This document shows, in pieces, positions 44,226 to 54,200 of a stretch of DNA of 64,000 nt. Source of the stretch: Galeruca laticollis (taxonomy: Eukaryota > Arthropoda > Insecta > Coleoptera > Chrysomelidae); assembly GCA_963921935.1 (NCBI GenBank), contig OY998176.1:171736445-171800444 (forward strand), read 5' to 3'. The position numbers and the translations under genes are program-made. Under the pieces are notes generated by a model. That model ran no database searches. It was not told the origin of the DNA and was given only the letters and a program-made list of their open reading frames with translations. How positions within the stretch are numbered: position 1 is the first letter of the stretch; every line of letters starts with the position of its first letter.

Positions 44226-44719
44226 TTTCTTTGAAAAAATGGTTCATAGTTAATATTAATAACCTCAAAGAAAACGAAAACTTAAATCTTATACTATCAC
44301 TTTCAAATATGAAAAGAACATCGCATCCGCATAAAGCGCTGGTCAATCTAAAGTTGCTTTGATTTATTAAAGAGAGGATAAAACAAAACATAATTTTAGA
44401 GTTCGGGGGTTCCCCTGTCAATTTCTGTATTTCACCTATTTGCATGTCGCTGTCCTATTTTATAATACAGTTGATAAGCAATCGCGAAAATAAGTCGTAA
44501 TTGTAAAGTAGAAGGTCATTTAAATACTTAAACTATTCTTATGAACATTATTTCTTTCTAAATGTTTTTTTTACTAAAATCTCTATATAATTTAAAAAAA
44601 AATATTAAAAAAATCCAATTATAAAACCCAAAAAAGCCCAGTGGGTGGAGTTTTGTATAAAAAACCCGGGTTTTTTCCAACACTGCGTTCCCAGAAATTT
44701 ACCCATCACTATTGAGGTA

Positions 44720-45450
44720 TTTGGCTAGCTGAAATTGAGGTTGAACTAATTATCATATGAAATACAATACAGTAAAACTGTAGTTCTCTGAAGTTCTTAT
44801 TGAATGCCTTAAAAATTATAAAAAAACAAATGGAAAAATGAAATAATTGAATTTAAACACATTTTGCAAACAGGTCACCTGCCTGGTTTACAATCTCTCT
44901 AAAAATAAAGTTATAATTTTATAAATATTTATGTATTTATTAGAACGGAACACTTTGATATTAAGTATACAAAAATTAGAAACTACAGATAACACATAAA
45001 CGTATTTTAGAAATTCAAATGTTTCAAATTTACATACAAATTAAAAATAAACATCATGGCGTAACTTGAAAAATCAGTATATGAAACAGCTTTTCCCCTT
45101 TAGTCTAAGTTGAACTGTACAGGTTTAAAAAGAATATCCACTATAATGCAAACTTTCATTAAATTTTTATGTGGATTATTGGAAATTATGCTGCTGTCAA
45201 TTTTAATAATAATGTTTTAATGATAATTGTGCAAGTCTGATACATCTCAATTTTTTTGCACAAAACAGACACTTGTTATAGAAAATTGCCGTAAAACGGA
45301 TAATTATGGGTATGAACTATTCAGCTCATATCAATGAATTTACTGTACCTATAATTAAAGGCAATACAAACCAACAAAAATTTAACAAAATAAATCATAC
45401 CAGAACTTGAATCTATTGAGTGACTATTTTACTCAAAAAGTTGTAGACAC
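44720..45450. other. NHLRC2 intron 1, upstream end
   Basis: AT-rich with no ORF, RNA gene or repeat boundary recognised. Confidence 0.5.
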
Positions 45451-45457
45451 TACTTAC

Positions 45458-45656
45458 CCGGTGAAAAATCCTGTACAGATGCATATTTAACGTTCCTTAA
45501 ATATTCCAGTACACCTTCATCTGCATTTTTAGCTTGTTCTATGAAGTTTTGAAGTTTTTCATGGGAATAATACAAGTAGTCGGCACTCATAATTCTTGTA
45601 GGGTATCTGGTTGTTCTATTACCTAAAGTAGTAAACAGTTTACGAAATATATTCAT
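45458..45656 (-). CDS. NHLRC2: NHLRC2 homologue, exon 1 with start codon
   Basis: The donor GTAAGT lies at 45452-45457. The exon ends QDFSP plus one base, which joins GA|TTG of exon 2 to give FSPGLEWFN, matching the family (E-G-L-E-W-L-N-T). Two in-frame starts exist: Met at 45656 and Met at 45590 (MSADYLYYSHEKLQNFI). The shorter one fits the family length before the helix better, but both keep the frame. A TTACTACTTTAG|G stretch at about 45620 could be an acceptor for an upstream non-coding exon. The helix ADEGVLEYLRNV corresponds to the conserved YQYLQKV region. Confidence 0.85.
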
Positions 45657-46278
45657 TCACCAGTATTAAATAAAATAGAACGTTAGACAACGCGAAATGA
45701 ATATTTATATTTTTGTTCTAGAAATATAATCCTATTCTATAAATGATAAATAGTTAACCTATAATATTTCATTGACATTCATGACATGACATATATCAAA
45801 GAATACACCATGGTGTATTCTGTGCATATATGCTATCCTTCTTAAGGCTCGTTTGTATTACTGCATAGATCTGTTTCATCGCGTATGCGTTTCAAGAAGA
45901 TTTGTCGAATTAATAAAACCATTGAAATCCAGATTCCCTTACTCTTATATATTAGCAAAGAATACTCTTTGATATTAGCTAAAAAATAACACGTTCGTAT
46001 TTGGAATGATAGGGACTATTTTTTTATACAGGATTTTTAGTTACAGGAAAAACGTTTGACATTTGACCTCTGTTAACAGGTAACAAAATTATTACTTTTT
46101 TAAAATTACCTTTTTTCCGGGAGTCGCTGAACAGGGTTTGAAAGCGGTCCTCGGTCCGCCATATTGGTAATGGTTGTACGTCAGATCAGCTGATTATTTG
46201 TAGTGTTTAGTTGTTAACTACTTTTGGGTTATTTTAAACACTATTTTTGTGTTTTTTCGACTATTATAAACTTTTAAC
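45657..46278. promoter_or_regulatory. divergent promoter region between NHLRC2 and the THAP exon
   Basis: The two start codons are 620 bp apart and face away from each other. The segment 46110-46200 is locally GC-richer. A perfect 20-base palindrome lies at 45801-45820, and CAAAGAATAC-like motifs recur. No canonical TATA box was confirmed. Confidence 0.5.
45801..45820. promoter_or_regulatory. perfect 20-base palindrome
   Basis: GAATACACCATGGTGTATTC equals its own reverse complement. Variants of its half-site (AAAGAATACACCA) recur at about 46427 and 46706 and inverted at about 46730. Confidence 0.6.
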
Positions 46279-46354
46279 ATGTCTTCATGTGCATTGCGTA
46301 GTTGTTCCAGTCAACAAGGTGTTGATAAGAAATCCTCCGGAATTACATTTCATA
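46279..46354 (+). pseudogene. orphan THAP domain first exon
   Basis: Met at 46279 begins MSSCALRSCSSQQGVDK, followed by SSGITFH, the first half of a THAP zinc finger (C-x4-C and the G-I-x-F-H segment). A donor GTTAGT follows at 46355. The second half with matching phase was not found nearby; the THAP exon at 46876 is a second, different first exon. This is either an alternative 5' exon or a relic of another THAP gene. Confidence 0.55.
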
Positions 46355-46530
46355 GTTAGTGTGAACATGATACAGGACCTTACTTATTTTTTTTTGTACA
46401 TAAACTTCGCACTAATAGCAAAGAATACACCAACAATAAGAAGCGAAGCTTGTATTATTTTAGAATTCATTTTCTAAGTGCGCATGTCTGAGTCACAGTC
46501 AGTTATCTGTCAAAGTCATGTGATATTAGC

Positions 46531-46698
46531 TTTGTTCGCGGGTCTGATTCCGAACCAATTTAGGGACTGGCGGCATGCGCACATTCAAAATCGTCGTGCG
46601 CACATTCAGAACTGAGCGAACCGCGCACGACGATTTTGAATGTGCGCATGCGGCCAGTCCCTAAACTGGTTCGGAATCAGACCTGCGAACAAAGCTTT
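46531..46698. mobile_element. GC-rich palindromic MITE
   Basis: Arms of about 70 bp are nearly perfect inverted copies (AGCTTTGTTCGC, CATGCGCACATTCAAAATCG and CGTGCGC), with about 20 bases between. There is no ORF. Confidence 0.8.
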
Positions 46699-46743
46699 TA
46701 TTGTTTACATCAAATAATACACCAACAGTATTCTTTGGTTTAC

Positions 46744-46769
46744 ATGGAGGGTAGAGTTCTACCCTCCAT
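46744..46769. other. perfect 12-bp-stem hairpin
   Basis: ATGGAGGGTAGA and TCTACCCTCCAT are separated by two bases. It lies about 105 bp before the THAP start codon at 46876. Confidence 0.6.
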
Positions 46770-46875
46770 AGTTTACATGTTTAATAAAGAATATTCTTTG
46801 CTGTACGGTTTTTCCTTATTTACAATATATAGTTTGTTTGTGTTTTTAATTGTTTAAAAAACTATTATATCAGTT

Positions 46876-46958
46876 ATGGCGCCAAGAACAGTTCATGGGT
46901 GTCATTCAAGAGATGGAGACGGAACAACTATGTTTAGATTTCCTAAAGATCCTGTAAG
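46876..46958 (+). CDS. P transposase THAP domain, exon 1
   Basis: It reads MAPRTVHGCHSRDGDGTTM, followed by FRFPKDPVR, and ends at donor GTAAGA (46959). THAP fingers need two early cysteines; the first position is not Cys here (TVHGC), so zinc binding may be impaired. It joins the next exon in phase (AG|A). Confidence 0.75.
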
Positions 46959-47290
46959 GTAAGAGGAATTGTTTCTATATGCAATAAATTATAGATATAT
47001 ATTTCTTTTTTTAAATATGTTATTCTTCCATTGCACCTATACATTGGAAGTTGCGTGAATCTATGTTTTGAGTGTTAACATTCCTCTGTCTCTGTGTCTT
47101 TGTTAACATAAATAATAATGATAATAATACAATCAATGAATACACTACAATAAGCGTCACTGCTGATGAGTTCAGCTTGAATATGCTGAATAATAATACA
47201 CAATATTCAATATAAATTGGTAGCAGTTTATTTCTTTTATACACATATGATAAATATAAATATACTTACTTAGCTTTATTTACATTTTAG

Positions 47291-47522
47291 AGCACAGTTA
47301 TTGTTGGATGCATGTAACCGTAGATATTTGTTTGAAAAAACCCTAGACTCTTTACATAACAATTATAAGTTATGTCCACTCCACTTTGAGGATAAATTTA
47401 CTTCCAAAAGGGGACGTAAAATGTACCTATGTCTTCAAGCTTTGCCTACAATATTCCCATGGTTAAAACGCAAGGGCATGTTATATTGAGCGATCCACCA
47501 ACAAAAATAGCTATTCAGTCTG
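47291..47522 (+). pseudogene. P transposase THAP domain, exon 2 and linker, frameshifted
   Basis: The acceptor ATTTTAG ends at 47290. It reads AQLLLDACNRRYLF, then LCPLHFEDKF (C-x2-H zinc ligands) and LQALPTIFP, the end of a THAP finger. A one-base shift near 47455 moves the continuation (MVKTQGHVILSDPPTKIAIQ) to another frame; in the THAP frame a stop comes at about 47489. The donor GTAAAT is at 47523. Confidence 0.7.
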
Positions 47523-47677
47523 GTAAATATTGAATTTAAGTAAATATTACAATCAGTTGTTATTGACACTTATTTTTGCCACCTTAGTGCAGAATTAATT
47601 ATAACTTCAACAGGATTCATTAATACCTTATTGGCATTTTGTTTATTTGTGTATTACAATTATTTTTATAATTACAG

Positions 47678-47755
47678 ATACCATGCCGTTTGAGCAAGTG
47701 GGACATTCGTCTCAAGCCACAACAACACATATTGGTGATGCTTCTCCATCTCTTG
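47678..47755 (+). CDS. linker cassette exon, copy A (78 nt)
   Basis: Between acceptor ATTACAG and donor GTAAAT, it encodes 26 in-frame codons (TMPFEQVGHSSQATTTHIG, then DASPSL). It duplicates copy B. Confidence 0.65.
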
Positions 47756-48007
47756 GTAAATATAATCATCGTTTAGATTCAACTCTTGTAGATAATATGC
47801 ATCAAAATAGATGGCTTTCTTATAATTAGATTGCACTTAGCCTATCTGTGAATCCCCATATGCTTTGTATTTAAGCAGCTGTATAGAATTGCAATGTAAA
47901 TGTTATGTATTCTTTAGAGTGTAGAGTGACAAATTTAAGAATGCTTGAAATTTTTTGAACTGGTTATTTGAAATTGCTGTTTGTTACAATTATTTTTATA
48001 ATTACAG

Positions 48008-48085
48008 ATACCATGCCGTTTGAGCAAGTGGGACATTCGTCTCAAGCCACAACAACACATATTGGTGATGCTTTGATATCTCTTG
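48008..48085 (+). CDS. linker cassette exon, copy B (78 nt)
   Basis: As copy A, with the same splice signals. It reads GDALISL where A reads GDASPSL. Either or both cassettes keep the frame, since 78 is divisible by three. Confidence 0.65.
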
Positions 48086-48510
48086 GTAAATATAATCATC
48101 GTTTAGATTCAACTCTTTTAGATAATATGCATCAAAATAGATGGCTCTCTTATAATTAGATTGCACTTAGCCTATCTGTGAATCCCCATATGCTTTGTAT
48201 TTAAGCCGCTGTATAGAATTGCAATGTAAATGTTATGTATTCTTTAGAGTGTAGAGTGACAAATCTAAGAATGCTTGAAATTTTTTGAACTGATTATTTG
48301 AAATTTCTTATACATCTTTTTTATGGTTTTGCTATAATGGAAAAATGTTGGGTTATTCATTCAAAGTTCACTTGCTATCAATGTAAGAAAATGTTCCTGC
48401 TGGTCTTCAGAAAATAGACACTGGAAAATGTGATGGATGAATAGAACAACACATAGTCTATAATAAATCCTGTGCATATAGTCTTCCTCTATTTTCCTTT
48501 TTTGTTTCAG

Positions 48511-49646
48511 ATACTAGATCTTCTAAAATTCTTATTTAAATGGAGGAACCCATACATTTACAATATCCCTCAGCTTCAACTCAAACACCACAAAGCATAA
48601 CCTTTGGCACACCACGAAAGGAAAAGTTAAGGTTTAAATTGAAAACAATAAAGAAAAAGTTATTCAAGAAAACATGTAAGGTGGAGGCAACACCAAAATA
48701 TAGCCCTAAACTCTTTAGAGATATGTGTGATCATTTTTTGACCAAACCATTGGCAGACATTGTCAAAACCCAAATTAATTTGAAAAACAGAAAATCACGT
48801 GGCAGACGTTATTCTGATGAATTTAAGAAGGTTGCCCCCACTTTGTATTTTTTAGGACCTAGAGCATACAGATTTCTTAGAAAAATAATAAGTCTACCAA
48901 CTCCAAGAACTTTGCAAAACATGACCAAGGGTTTAGTTTCTCAAGCAGGTTTAGGTAATGAAGTTTTTCAAGCAATAAAAATGAAAACAAACACAATGTT
49001 ACCACAAGACAAACATTGTAGTATAATTATTGATGAGATGTCTTTAAAATCTTTTTTGTACTTTGATACTGGAAAAGATGAGATAATCGGTTTATGTGAT
49101 TTTGGAACAGGAACAAAGGAAAGCTTGGTGGCAAAACATGCTTTGGTCATTATGGTAAGAGGCCTGTATACCAATTGGAAGTTACCAATTTCTTACTTTT
49201 TTGTTGATTCTGAATTTGACGCCGAAAAATTACTACCTGTCGTAACAAAATGCATATGCAAATTGTTTGACTGTGGTTTGATTGTGGATTGTTTAGTAAG
49301 TGACATGGGATCTAATTTTGTTAAACTAAGCAAACTTCTTGGAGTTTCTAAAAATAATCCAGAATTTCAAATAAATAATAAAAATATTGTATACATATTT
49401 GATCCTTGTCACTTAATTAAAGCATTTAGAAATAATTTAATAAACAATGTTTTTTCTTTTGATGATAAGAAAACGTCCTGGACATTTGTAAAATCTTTTT
49501 ATGAATATGACAAAAAACAGTTTTTCAGATGTGCACCAAAACTTACAAACTCTCATATATATCCAACAAGTTTTGAAAAAATGCGTGTTAAACTTGCAAC
49601 TCAGGTATTAAGCAATACCGTGACATGCTCAATTCTGTGGACTTAA
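48511..49646 (+). pseudogene. P transposase catalytic core
   Basis: The acceptor TTTCAG ends at 48510; a TAA at 48537 precedes Met 48540. From there 368 residues are open: basic linker, SPKLFRDMCDHFLT, APTLYFLGPRAYRFL (P element G-P-R-A-Y), IIIDEMSLKS (catalytic Asp), IVDCLVSDMGSNF (second Asp region), IFDPCHLIKAFRNN and KVKLATQ-like MRVKLATQVLSNT. It ends prematurely at 49644 where the frame shifts. The order and motifs match Drosophila P transposase and THAP9. Confidence 0.85.
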
Positions 49647-50349
49647 GAAATTCCAATCCTTACAAAAATGTTTTTGAAGGCAAATATTTCAATTAAAATA
49701 TTTGGATGAAATGGTGGAGTTTGTTACAAAATTGAAAATATTTGATAAAAAAGATGTGGATGCTACCGCCAGATCGAAGTGCAGAAATTGTTGTGTTATC
49801 ACAACAAATTCTTTAAAGATTCTTTGGAGTCTACTTTCCTCGGACGATTTTAAATATCTTCGCTGTAGAAGAATCAATCAGGATTCTTTTGAAAGATTCT
49901 TTGGTTCTATTAGGCAACAAGGCGGTAATTCTATAAATCCAACTCCCATACAATTTCAAAGAGCTTTTAAAAAATTATTTTGCCAAACATACCTTCATTC
50001 AAATAATATGAATTGCATTAATGACATGGATCAATTATTATTAAATCTAAGATCTATTCAATCAAGTAGGAAACAATCACAAAAACCAATACCTGAAATT
50101 TCATTAAAAGCAATATCTCTTCCAGATACAGATTACCGCCAACAACCAGCAATTATACAGAATTCTTTTAATTATGTATGTGGATATTTGATTAAAAAAT
50201 TTATTAATGTTCATAGTTGCAATACCTGCATTCAGTATTCTCGTGAAGTAAGAGATCTAGACATTGGTCATTTGTTAACATATTTTAAGGCATACAACAA
50301 TGATTTTGGTACTTTTGGAAGTTTGAGAGCTCCAAGTGAAACATTTGTG

Positions 50350-50351
<2 letters not shown>

Positions 50352-50424
<73 letters not shown>

Positions 50425-50428
50425 TATA
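50352..50428. repeat. (TA)n tract flanking the inserted Tc1/mariner-like element
   Basis: A second TA tract (51717-51740) lies on the other side; the element entered, or generated, TA-rich DNA. Confidence 0.9.
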
Positions 50429-51716
50429 CAGTATACGCCAAAATAAACAGTACCGAAAATAAAATAAAGATTTATTTTCAATTTCTGTAATGTAAGTGTT
50501 CAAAATGTTCACCATTTCGACGCAAACAAGCTTCATATCGATTTTGTAAGTCAATAAACATATTTATAAAAAGTGGTTGATGTAACTGCCGAAAAATATT
50601 TTGTATTCTTTCCCGTAGTTCGGCAATATTCGCCGGCGGATTTTTCGAGTGAAATATTTTGTCCTTCATTATGCCCCAAATGTATGCGTCAGGTGGCGTC
50701 AGATCAGGTGAATGAGAAGGATATTCGAAGTCTGTTCCCGGAGAAATTATTCTATTATCGAAATGCTGACGGAGTAAGTCTAAGGTGCGCACAGGTGTAT
50801 GGCTCGTTGCACCATCTTGTTGGAACCATTGTGTGCGAAACTGTAGATTTCGTGCACGGCAAAAGTTATTTAGATCTCTCACAAAAGGTATAATAATTTT
50901 CTCTCTATAACGCTCTTGGTTGACAGTAAGTGGATTCTAATTATCATCTTCAACGAAATAAGGACCAATCATTCCATGACCAGATACCGTGCACCAAACG
51001 GTAACTCGAAGACTGTGGAGTGGTTTCTCTACAATGACATCAGGACGTTCAAATCCAAGTAATCTGGTTGTTTGTCGATTAATATAGCCGCTAAGATAAA
51101 CGTGACTCTCGTCTGAAAACCATATGTTTTTCAAAAATTCGGGATCTTCGTAAATTAAACTCAACATGCGACCACAGTAAATTTCTCTTACACGTTTGTC
51201 CGCAGCATTTAGTCGTTGTCCAATTTGAATACGGTATGGATAACCACCAATTGATTTGAACATGCGACGTAAAGACGTTTCACTAATGTTGAGTTTACAT
51301 GCAGTTCTTACAAGACTTCTTTGAGGTGATTGCACAACTTGGTTAAAAACACGTCCTTCATTTTCGTTGAAGAACCTTTACGTTGACACAATACACTACC
51401 AGTGCGACGAAATTTTTCAACAACAGCTAACATCACACTTTTACTAGGAGCTGCTTTATTAAATTTTTGTTGATATTTTATTGACACCTGTTCTAAGCTT
51501 CGACCATCATTACGGCCTTTTCCGTATGAACGAAAATAATGCTCTACCAAAAAAACTTTTTCTTCCGTTGTTAGAACCATTTTTAAATCAAATTTAACAG
51601 CAGCGTACTATTAATATATCAACTAATGACAATTAAGTCAAATATGACAAATCCATATTACATAAACAACTCCACAGCACTCTCTGTTTCGGTACTGTTT
51701 ATTTTGGCGGATACCG
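50429..51716 (-). mobile_element. Tc1/mariner-like (DUF4817/DDE_3) element
   Basis: Terminal inverted repeats of about 30 bp (GCCAAAATAAACAGTACCG at both ends) are flanked by TA. It is 1288 bp with an almost full transposase on the minus strand. Confidence 0.9.
50478..51580 (-). pseudogene. DUF4817/DDE_3 transposase, one frameshift and one stop
   Basis: It starts at Met 51580 (MVLTTEEKVFLVEHYFRSYG; HTH to VEKFRRTGSV). A shift near 51320 leads to the frame with SPQRSLVRTACKLNISETSL and D in WFSDESHVYLSGY. A TAG at about 50939 lies before PFVRDLNNF. D in WFQQDGATSHT and D in SPDLTPPDAYIWG follow, then the end NGEHFEHLHYRN. All three catalytic acids survive. Confidence 0.85.
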
Positions 51717-51930
51717 TATATATATATATATATATATATATAAGTTAGAAACATATTTCACATAATATATATCCAAATATGCAAAAAATAGAATTTCATC
51801 ATCCATGTGGTTCATTACCCCTGGAATATGTTATTAAATTATTCATTAGATTGAAAATATTTTATTCTCTCAAATATTGCAACAACAATTTTAAAATAAA
51901 AAAAAATAATAAACGGAAAGAACATCCGAA

Positions 51931-51975
51931 AATAATGATTTTATCCCATCTGTAGGATGGGATAAAATCATTATT
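51931..51975. other. perfect 20-bp-stem hairpin over the P transposase stop codon
   Basis: AATAATGATTTTATCCCATC pairs base for base with 51956-51975 around loop TGTAG; the loop contains the TAG stop. Confidence 0.7.
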
Positions 51976-52239
51976 ATTATATCATAGCTCTGTCTTTGAA
52001 GCAGCTAGTGAGCTCGTTTAACAACACTCTTCTATCTTTGGCACTCTCTGTAAACTTAGTAAACCTTGGCGTTAGTATCACTGTAAACTTGTAAAGTAAC
52101 TAGTATGATTTTACTGTAAAATAAATGTTTTTTAATATTGTGTATATATAGACCAAAGAGTTATAACTCTTTAATTGAAACGTTTCCATTTTTATTGTAT
52201 CCCTATTCTCATATTTCATGCAGTTATATATGCTCAATC

Positions 52240-54200
52240 TAATGAATAGTTTTAAAATATCTGAACCACATGTGAAATACTTTGGTAATCAAACACTTCA
52301 CTAAACATTAAAGTAAATGCTTCTTCCAATTGACAAATACAATTTATAAAGTGTTCACTTGGAACCCTAAAGCCTCCAATAATACTTTTGTCCTTATCAT
52401 ACTTTTCAAAATATGTCAATAGCTGCTTTGTATCCAGATCTCCACATTCTTTTGAGAATTCTATGCACGTTTCACACCTGTGACAAAATGCTTTCTTCAT
52501 CAAATAGCCACAAACAAAATTGAACGCATGTAAAATTGTCAGTTCTTCGTTCCTGTAATCTTAATCTGATAATGATATTGCTACATTCTGAACTGCTGCT
52601 TGGTGAGTTTCAGGAATAATGCAAACAGTTGTTGAATTCAACTTAATTAATAAATTGTGTAGGTCATCAGTACAGTACACTTCATTTGAAATGGTAAATT
52701 TTTGGCAAAACACTTTTCTAAAGGTATGTTCAAATTGGATAAAAGTGGGTTTAATACAATTGCCCCCTTGCTTCTTCATACTACCGAAGAAACTTTCAAG
52801 AGAATCTGTATTAGTTCTGTGCAGTGTAAATATTTAAAATCATTGGATTACAATTTTTTTTAACTACTTATTGTGTTTGTTCTGCATTTCTTCATCCTTC
52901 TTCTGGAAGTAACACTTCCTCACTTTTTATTGAATGTTAAATGTTTTAAAAAAGCAACATTTTACTCAAAAATTGTATTTGATGGTCTGCTGATACAAAC
53001 TCATTTTTGTATTTGTTAATGTTTCTTGATTTTGTGGAATGAAATAAGTCTGTCAAATTTCTCAATTACTTTAATGGTTCAAATACTAGGAACTGCCCCC
53101 AAGCTCATATACACATTCATACCACTTCCTACGTTATTATTTGGAGTTTGAGTTGGTAGACGTACTTTCATTTTGTCGAAATTCGATGGATAAGTTTGCC
53201 TGTTTGTTAATTTTTGTGTACTATCTAATATAATACGCCTGTTTGTCTTGACCGTAAAACTACTTTAAAAATGACCAGGATGCTTGCTTGCCATCAAAAC
53301 AAAATGTATCTCTTTTCAAATTATTTCTTGTAGCTTCAATTAAGTGACTAGAATCAAAAAAGTAAATAATCTTCTTGACATCTACTGTGAATATTGGATT
53401 ATCAGGAGTTACTAAAAAGGAATTGGCTAGTTTAATGAAATAACACCCCATATCACCATCAACATACAAACTTCGGCTCTCCTACTTTAGTATGCATGTT
53501 TCAATGATAGGAAGAAACTCTTTCACTGCTAATTTGGTACCCACAAAAAAATGCGATTGCCTCCAGTTCGCTTACAGTCCTTTTGCATAATTACGAGTTC
53601 ATTGTTTGCAGGACAAAGGACAATTGATCCAGTCCCAATATCAATTAGTTCAGTATCTTCATCTCATACAGTACTATAGAAGACATGCCTTTTCAGTAAC
53701 ATCCCATCAATACATATGGTATACTGTTTGTTACCATTGGACATTGTCTGAAGCTTTATTTCTACAGTTTTAAATATTGAATCGTAACCTAAACCAGGCT
53801 TGCAAGCAAGTTTTTTGGTGATTCTTTGCAGGTTTCGTTTTGTTGGAAGACTAATAATTTAATCATAAAGTTGTATGTTTGTGATCCCAAAAAATATTGC
53901 GTCAAGTCAAATCGTTTGTGTACTACAAAATACCTTCTACCTAGAGGTTCTCTGCCTTTCACTAGTACTTGCGCTTTTACAATTGATGCCAGAAGTTATT
54001 CAAGAGATTTCTCACACATTTCTTAGAAGTCCTCCAGGTTGCATATTTCTTTGTTTTCTCTGGTTTCCTTTGCAAAATTTCGTTTCCCTTGAGCCAGCCA
54101 TAACCACTAATTTCACCTTGCTTTTCTGTGGTGTCCAGAACTTGAGAAAGCAGGAGTTTGAGTGGAAGTTGTTGGAGAATTTTCAAGAGTAAGCTGTTTC
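52240..54200 (-). pseudogene. second P-element transposase copy, facing the first, heavily decayed
   Basis: Minus-strand pieces align in order with the plus copy: TSKKCVRNLL (54010), CIDGML in place of the I-D-E-M block (53720), SLVTPDNP.F and FDSSHLIEATRNNL (53390), SFLK (53265), YPSNFDKMKVRL (53180), MKKQGGNCIKPTFIQFEHTF (52720-52779), and CETCIEFSKECGDLDTKQLL with FRVPSEHFINCICQLEE (52320-52470). The catalytic Glu of I-D-E-M is Gly. Many stops. The two copies point at each other with about 280 bp between their tails. Confidence 0.75.

Larger units (their letters stand above)
42313..44685 (-). mobile_element. hAT element 2, decayed, nested in element 3
   Basis: The ends CAGTGTTGG (42313) and CCAACACTG (44685) are inverted, with subterminal CAACCCAAAAAAGCCCA and matching AACCCAAAAAAGCCCAGTGG near the right end. 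CAGTGTTGG is a common hAT terminus. No matching eight-base flank was found. Confidence 0.75.
41627..44711. mobile_element. hAT-like element 3 (outer), mostly non-coding
   Basis: The ends read AGTGATGGGTAG (41627) and TACCCATCACT (to 44710), inverted. TTGAGGTA follows the right end (44712-44719) and also occurs at 31915-31922, just left of the hAT 1 target duplication. It is therefore probably the eight-base duplication of this element, with hAT 1 having landed beside its left terminus. No transposase of its own is seen. Confidence 0.6.
47650..48309 (+). repeat. 330-bp tandem duplication carrying the cassette exon
   Basis: Unit 1 (about 47650-47979) and unit 2 (about 47980-48309) are over 90% alike by eye and include the acceptor tract, exon, donor and following intron. 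Confidence 0.9.
46876..51955 (+). mobile_element. P-element-type (THAP9-like) transposase gene, decayed
   Basis: The region reads THAP domain, linker cassette exons, P transposase core and C-terminus in order. Lesions are a frameshift at about 47455, a TAA at 48537, a shift around 49640-49690 and an inserted Tc1/mariner-like element (50429-51716). Terminal inverted repeats were not identified, so it cannot be decided whether this is a mobile P copy or a formerly domesticated gene. Confidence 0.75.
49702..51955 (+). pseudogene. P transposase C-terminal part, interrupted by a transposon
   Basis: The open frame 49702 to about 50350 holds RCRRINQDSFERFFGSIRQQ (the catalytic Glu block of P transposase), then NPTPIQFQRAFKK, NYVCGYLIKKF and GSLRAPSETFVEYI. 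A (TA)n tract and the Tc1/mariner-like element follow. The tail resumes at about 51785 (LPLEYVIKLFIRLKIFY) and stops at TAG 51953-51955. Confidence 0.8.

Noticed and set aside
50275..50554. ORFs with long YIYIYI runs
   Set aside because: They are translations of the (TA)n microsatellite.
51931..51975. Rho-independent terminator
   Set aside because: A perfect stem is present, but this is nuclear eukaryotic DNA, where such terminators do not operate; kept only as an unexplained hairpin.
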